In this document: in pieces, positions 4,963 to 6,891 of the stretch
How the letters are laid out: each line of letters opens with the position of its first letter
Numbering within the stretch: the first letter of the stretch is position 1
From: JALQTD01 sp965657495
GTDB lineage: Bacteria > Bacteroidota > Bacteroidia > Flavobacteriales_D > Sanyastnellaceae
DNA: 6,891 nt
NCBI GenBank assembly: GCA_965657495.1
Contig: CBFHPD010000209.1
Location: 1-6,891, forward strand
Direction: 5' to 3'
The notes under the pieces: generated by a model
Seen by the model: only the letters and a program-made list of their open reading frames with translations
Database searches by the model: none
What the model was told of the DNA's origin: nothing
Program-made: the position numbers and the translations under genes

Positions 4963-6540
4963 ATGGCAGAAATCAATCCAGCCGAAGTTTCTTCGATCCT
5001 CCGCGAACAGCTCGCAGGAGTCAAGTCCGCTGTTGAACTCGAAGAAGTGGGAACAGTCCTCCAAGTGGGGGACGGAATCGCCCGTGTTTACGGTCTGACA
5101 AACGTGCAATCCGGTGAGCTCATTGAGTTCGAGAACGGCATCCGCGGCATCGCGTTGAACCTCGAGGAGGACAACGTTGGTGCGGTGTTGCTCGAGCCTT
5201 CAGGAAACTTGAAGGAGGGCGCGTCCGTGAAGCGGACGGGACGGATTGCTTCCGTTCGGGCCGGTGAAGGCATGTTGGGCCGCGTGGTCAACATGTTGGG
5301 TGAACCCATCGACGGCAAGGGCCCCATCAAAGGGGATTTGTATGAAATGCCAGTGGAGCGTCGTGCTCCGGGTGTCATTTACCGCCAGCCGGTAGCTGAA
5401 CCGTTGCAGACGGGCATCAAGTCCATCGACGCGATGATTCCGATCGGCCGCGGCCAGCGGGAGCTCATCATCGGTGACCGCCAGACGGGTAAGACCACGG
5501 TGGCCATCGACACCATCATCAACCAGAGGGAATTCTATGATGCGGGTGAGCCGGTGTTTTGCATCTACGTGGCCATTGGCCAAAAAGGCTCCACCGTTGC
5601 AGGGATCGTGAACACCCTCGAAGAGGCGGGTGCACTTCCTTACACCGTGGTCGTTGCGGCAACGGCATCGGACCCTGCACCGCTCCAGTTCTACGCACCG
5701 TTTACCGGCGCGGCGATCGGGGAGTACTTCCGCGACACGGGCCGTCCAGCCTTGGTGGTTTATGATGACCTGTCGAAGCAAGCCGTAGCGTACCGTGAGG
5801 TGTCGTTGTTGTTGCGCCGTCCTCCAGGACGTGAGGCGTACCCGGGTGACGTCTTCTACTTGCACAGCCGTTTGCTCGAGCGTGCGGCGAAGATCATCGG
5901 TGAAGACGACATCGCAAAGGACATGAACGACTTGCCTGAATCCCTGAAGCCGGTGGTGAAGGGAGGCGGTTCATTGACGGCATTGCCCATCATCGAGACC
6001 CAAGCGGGTGACGTTTCGGCTTACATTCCGACCAACGTTATTTCCATCACGGATGGCCAGATCTTCTTGGAATCAAACTTGTTCTTGAGTGGTGTCCGTC
6101 CCGCCATTAACGTGGGAATTTCGGTGAGCCGGGTAGGGGGTTCAGCCCAAATCAAGTCCATGAAAAAGGTCGCCGGCACCCTGAAGCTTGACCAAGCCCA
6201 GTACCGCGAACTCGAGGCCTTCTCGAAGTTCGGTTCCGACCTCGACGACGCCACCAAGGCCGTACTCGGCAAAGGGGAGCGCAACGTGGAAATCCTCAAG
6301 CAGGACCAAAACTCGCCCATGCCCGTCGAGGAGCAAACCGCCATCATCTACTGCGGCACGAAGAACCTCCTGCGGGATGTGCCCGTGGACAAGGTGCGTG
6401 CATTTGAGGCGTCGTTCTTGGAGTACATGCGTATGAAGCACGCGGACACGTTGGCCCAACTGAAGGCGGGCAAGTACACCGACGAGCAAACTCAAGTACT
6501 CGAAGCTGCAGCGAAGGAAGTAGCGGCCCAGTACGCCTAA
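4963..6540 (+). CDS. atpA: F1Fo ATP synthase subunit alpha
   Basis: Alpha alternates with beta in the F1 head; it binds nucleotide without turning it over and lends an arginine to the beta catalytic site. The 525-residue product has an N-terminal delta-binding helix (about 5-20), a beta-barrel domain (about 25-95), the nucleotide-binding domain (about 96-385) and a helical C-terminal domain. The Walker A motif is GDRQTGKT (171-178), with K177 and T178 as the phosphate and Mg ligands. R390 in SVSRVGGSAQ is the catalytic arginine finger. DDLSKQAVAYREVS and LLRRPPGREAYPGDVFYLHSR fall in the expected order. Compared with E. coli alpha as I recall it, there are about five extra residues after NQRE (near 190) and about seven extra near 314-333, likely lineage traits. 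It follows atpH by 33 bases. The identity is certain. Confidence 0.98.
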   Translation: MAEINPAEVSSILREQLAGVKSAVELEEVGTVLQVGDGIARVYGLTNVQSGELIEFENGIRGIALNLEEDNVGAVLLEPSGNLKEGASVKRTGRIASVRAGEGMLGRVVNMLGEPIDGKGPIKGDLYEMPVERRAPGVIYRQPVAEPLQTGIKSIDAMIPIGRGQRELIIGDRQTGKTTVAIDTIINQREFYDAGEPVFCIYVAIGQKGSTVAGIVNTLEEAGALPYTVVVAATASDPAPLQFYAPFTGAAIGEYFRDTGRPALVVYDDLSKQAVAYREVSLLLRRPPGREAYPGDVFYLHSRLLERAAKIIGEDDIAKDMNDLPESLKPVVKGGGSLTALPIIETQAGDVSAYIPTNVISITDGQIFLESNLFLSGVRPAINVGISVSRVGGSAQIKSMKKVAGTLKLDQAQYRELEAFSKFGSDLDDATKAVLGKGERNVEILKQDQNSPMPVEEQTAIIYCGTKNLLRDVPVDKVRAFEASFLEYMRMKHADTLAQLKAGKYTDEQTQVLEAAAKEVAAQYA

Positions 6541-6550
6541 TCCCTGACCC

Positions 6551-6891
6551 ATGGCTGGAGGACTCAAAGAAGTACGCGAGCGCATCACATCGGTGCAGAA
6601 CACCATGCAGATCACCTCTGCAATGAAGATGGTGTCTGTGGCGAAGTTGCGCCGCGCGCAAGACGCCATCACCCGCATGCGCCCGTATGCGGACAAACTG
6701 CAATCGGTGCTGGCGAACGTGAGCAGCTCGCTCGCCTCCGGAGAGGGCACGTATTCCGAGCAACGCCCCGTGAAGAAGGTGTTGTTGATCGCGGTCACCT
6801 CCAACCGGGGGTTGTGCGGCGGGTTCAACAACAACATCATCAAGGAGGTCCAAGTGGCCATGGCGGATGATTCCAAGGAATACCACGTGTT
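6551..6891 (+). CDS. atpG: F1Fo ATP synthase subunit gamma (3' end outside window)
   Basis: Gamma is the central shaft that turns inside the alpha/beta head with the c-ring. The first 113 residues are visible and in frame to the right edge. The N-terminal helix has the highly conserved LKEVRERITSVQNTMQITSA (5-24) followed by MKMVSVAKLRRAQ (25-37), which forms one half of the coiled-coil axle. After a variable segment (about 45-75) comes the Rossmann-like part beginning KVLLIAVTSNRGLCGGFNNN (76-95), where SNRGLCGGFN is the family signature. ATG 6551 starts 10 bases after the atpA stop and places the conserved helix at the normal position. The protein is truncated only by the window: the family is usually about 290 residues. 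Confidence 0.97.
   Translation, partial: MAGGLKEVRERITSVQNTMQITSAMKMVSVAKLRRAQDAITRMRPYADKLQSVLANVSSSLASGEGTYSEQRPVKKVLLIAVTSNRGLCGGFNNNIIKEVQVAMADDSKEYHV

Noticed and set aside
5559..5765. Small + frame inside atpA (68 codons)
   Set aside because: It lies wholly within the conserved nucleotide-binding domain of alpha and is a frame shadow.

Overview
The window is the F1Fo ATP synthase locus of a member of the Bacteroidota, most likely a fairly GC-rich relative of the Flavobacteriales (GC looks somewhat above 55% by eye). Four things point there: a PorW/SprE-type TPR protein of the type IX secretion and gliding machinery lies upstream; AtpB carries a long periplasmic N-terminal extension behind a signal peptide; ribosome binding sites lack clear Shine-Dalgarno sequences; and two intergenic gaps contain the octamer TATTTTTG, which fits the Bacteroidota -7 promoter consensus TAnnTTTG. 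All genes are on the + strand, and I see no mobile element, CRISPR array, tRNA or rRNA.

Layout. Bases 1-1262 hold the C-terminal 419 residues of the PorW/SprE homologue. A 41-bp gap with a candidate promoter leads to a compact three-gene group: a bactofilin (1304-1729), a small AtpZ/AtpI-type two-helix protein (1729-1953) and an unnamed four-helix membrane protein (1950-2348). These overlap at TGATG and ATGA junctions, which suggests translational coupling. A 76-bp gap with the better promoter candidate then precedes the synthase genes in the order atpB (a), atpE (c), atpF (b), atpH (delta), atpA (alpha) and atpG (gamma, cut by the window end). Their spacings are 28, 4, 7, 33 and 10 bp. atpD and atpC are not in the window; whether they follow atpG or lie elsewhere cannot be seen.

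How the genes work together. Subunits a and c form the proton path and rotor ring, b and delta form the stator stalk, alpha is part of the catalytic head and gamma is the central shaft. The AtpZ-like and four-helix proteins sit where bacterial atp operons carry atpI/atpZ, whose products are linked to c-ring assembly and cation supply. The bactofilin is a polymerising cytoskeletal scaffold with no established role in ATP synthesis.

This is mostly an ordinary housekeeping locus, and I do not see an undescribed multi-gene system. The parts worth a second look are the His-rich periplasmic domain of AtpB, the mitochondrial-type His/Glu arrangement in its proton channel, the uncharacterised four-helix protein, the matching promoter octamers, and small RNA-level features at atpE and at the atpH/atpA junction.
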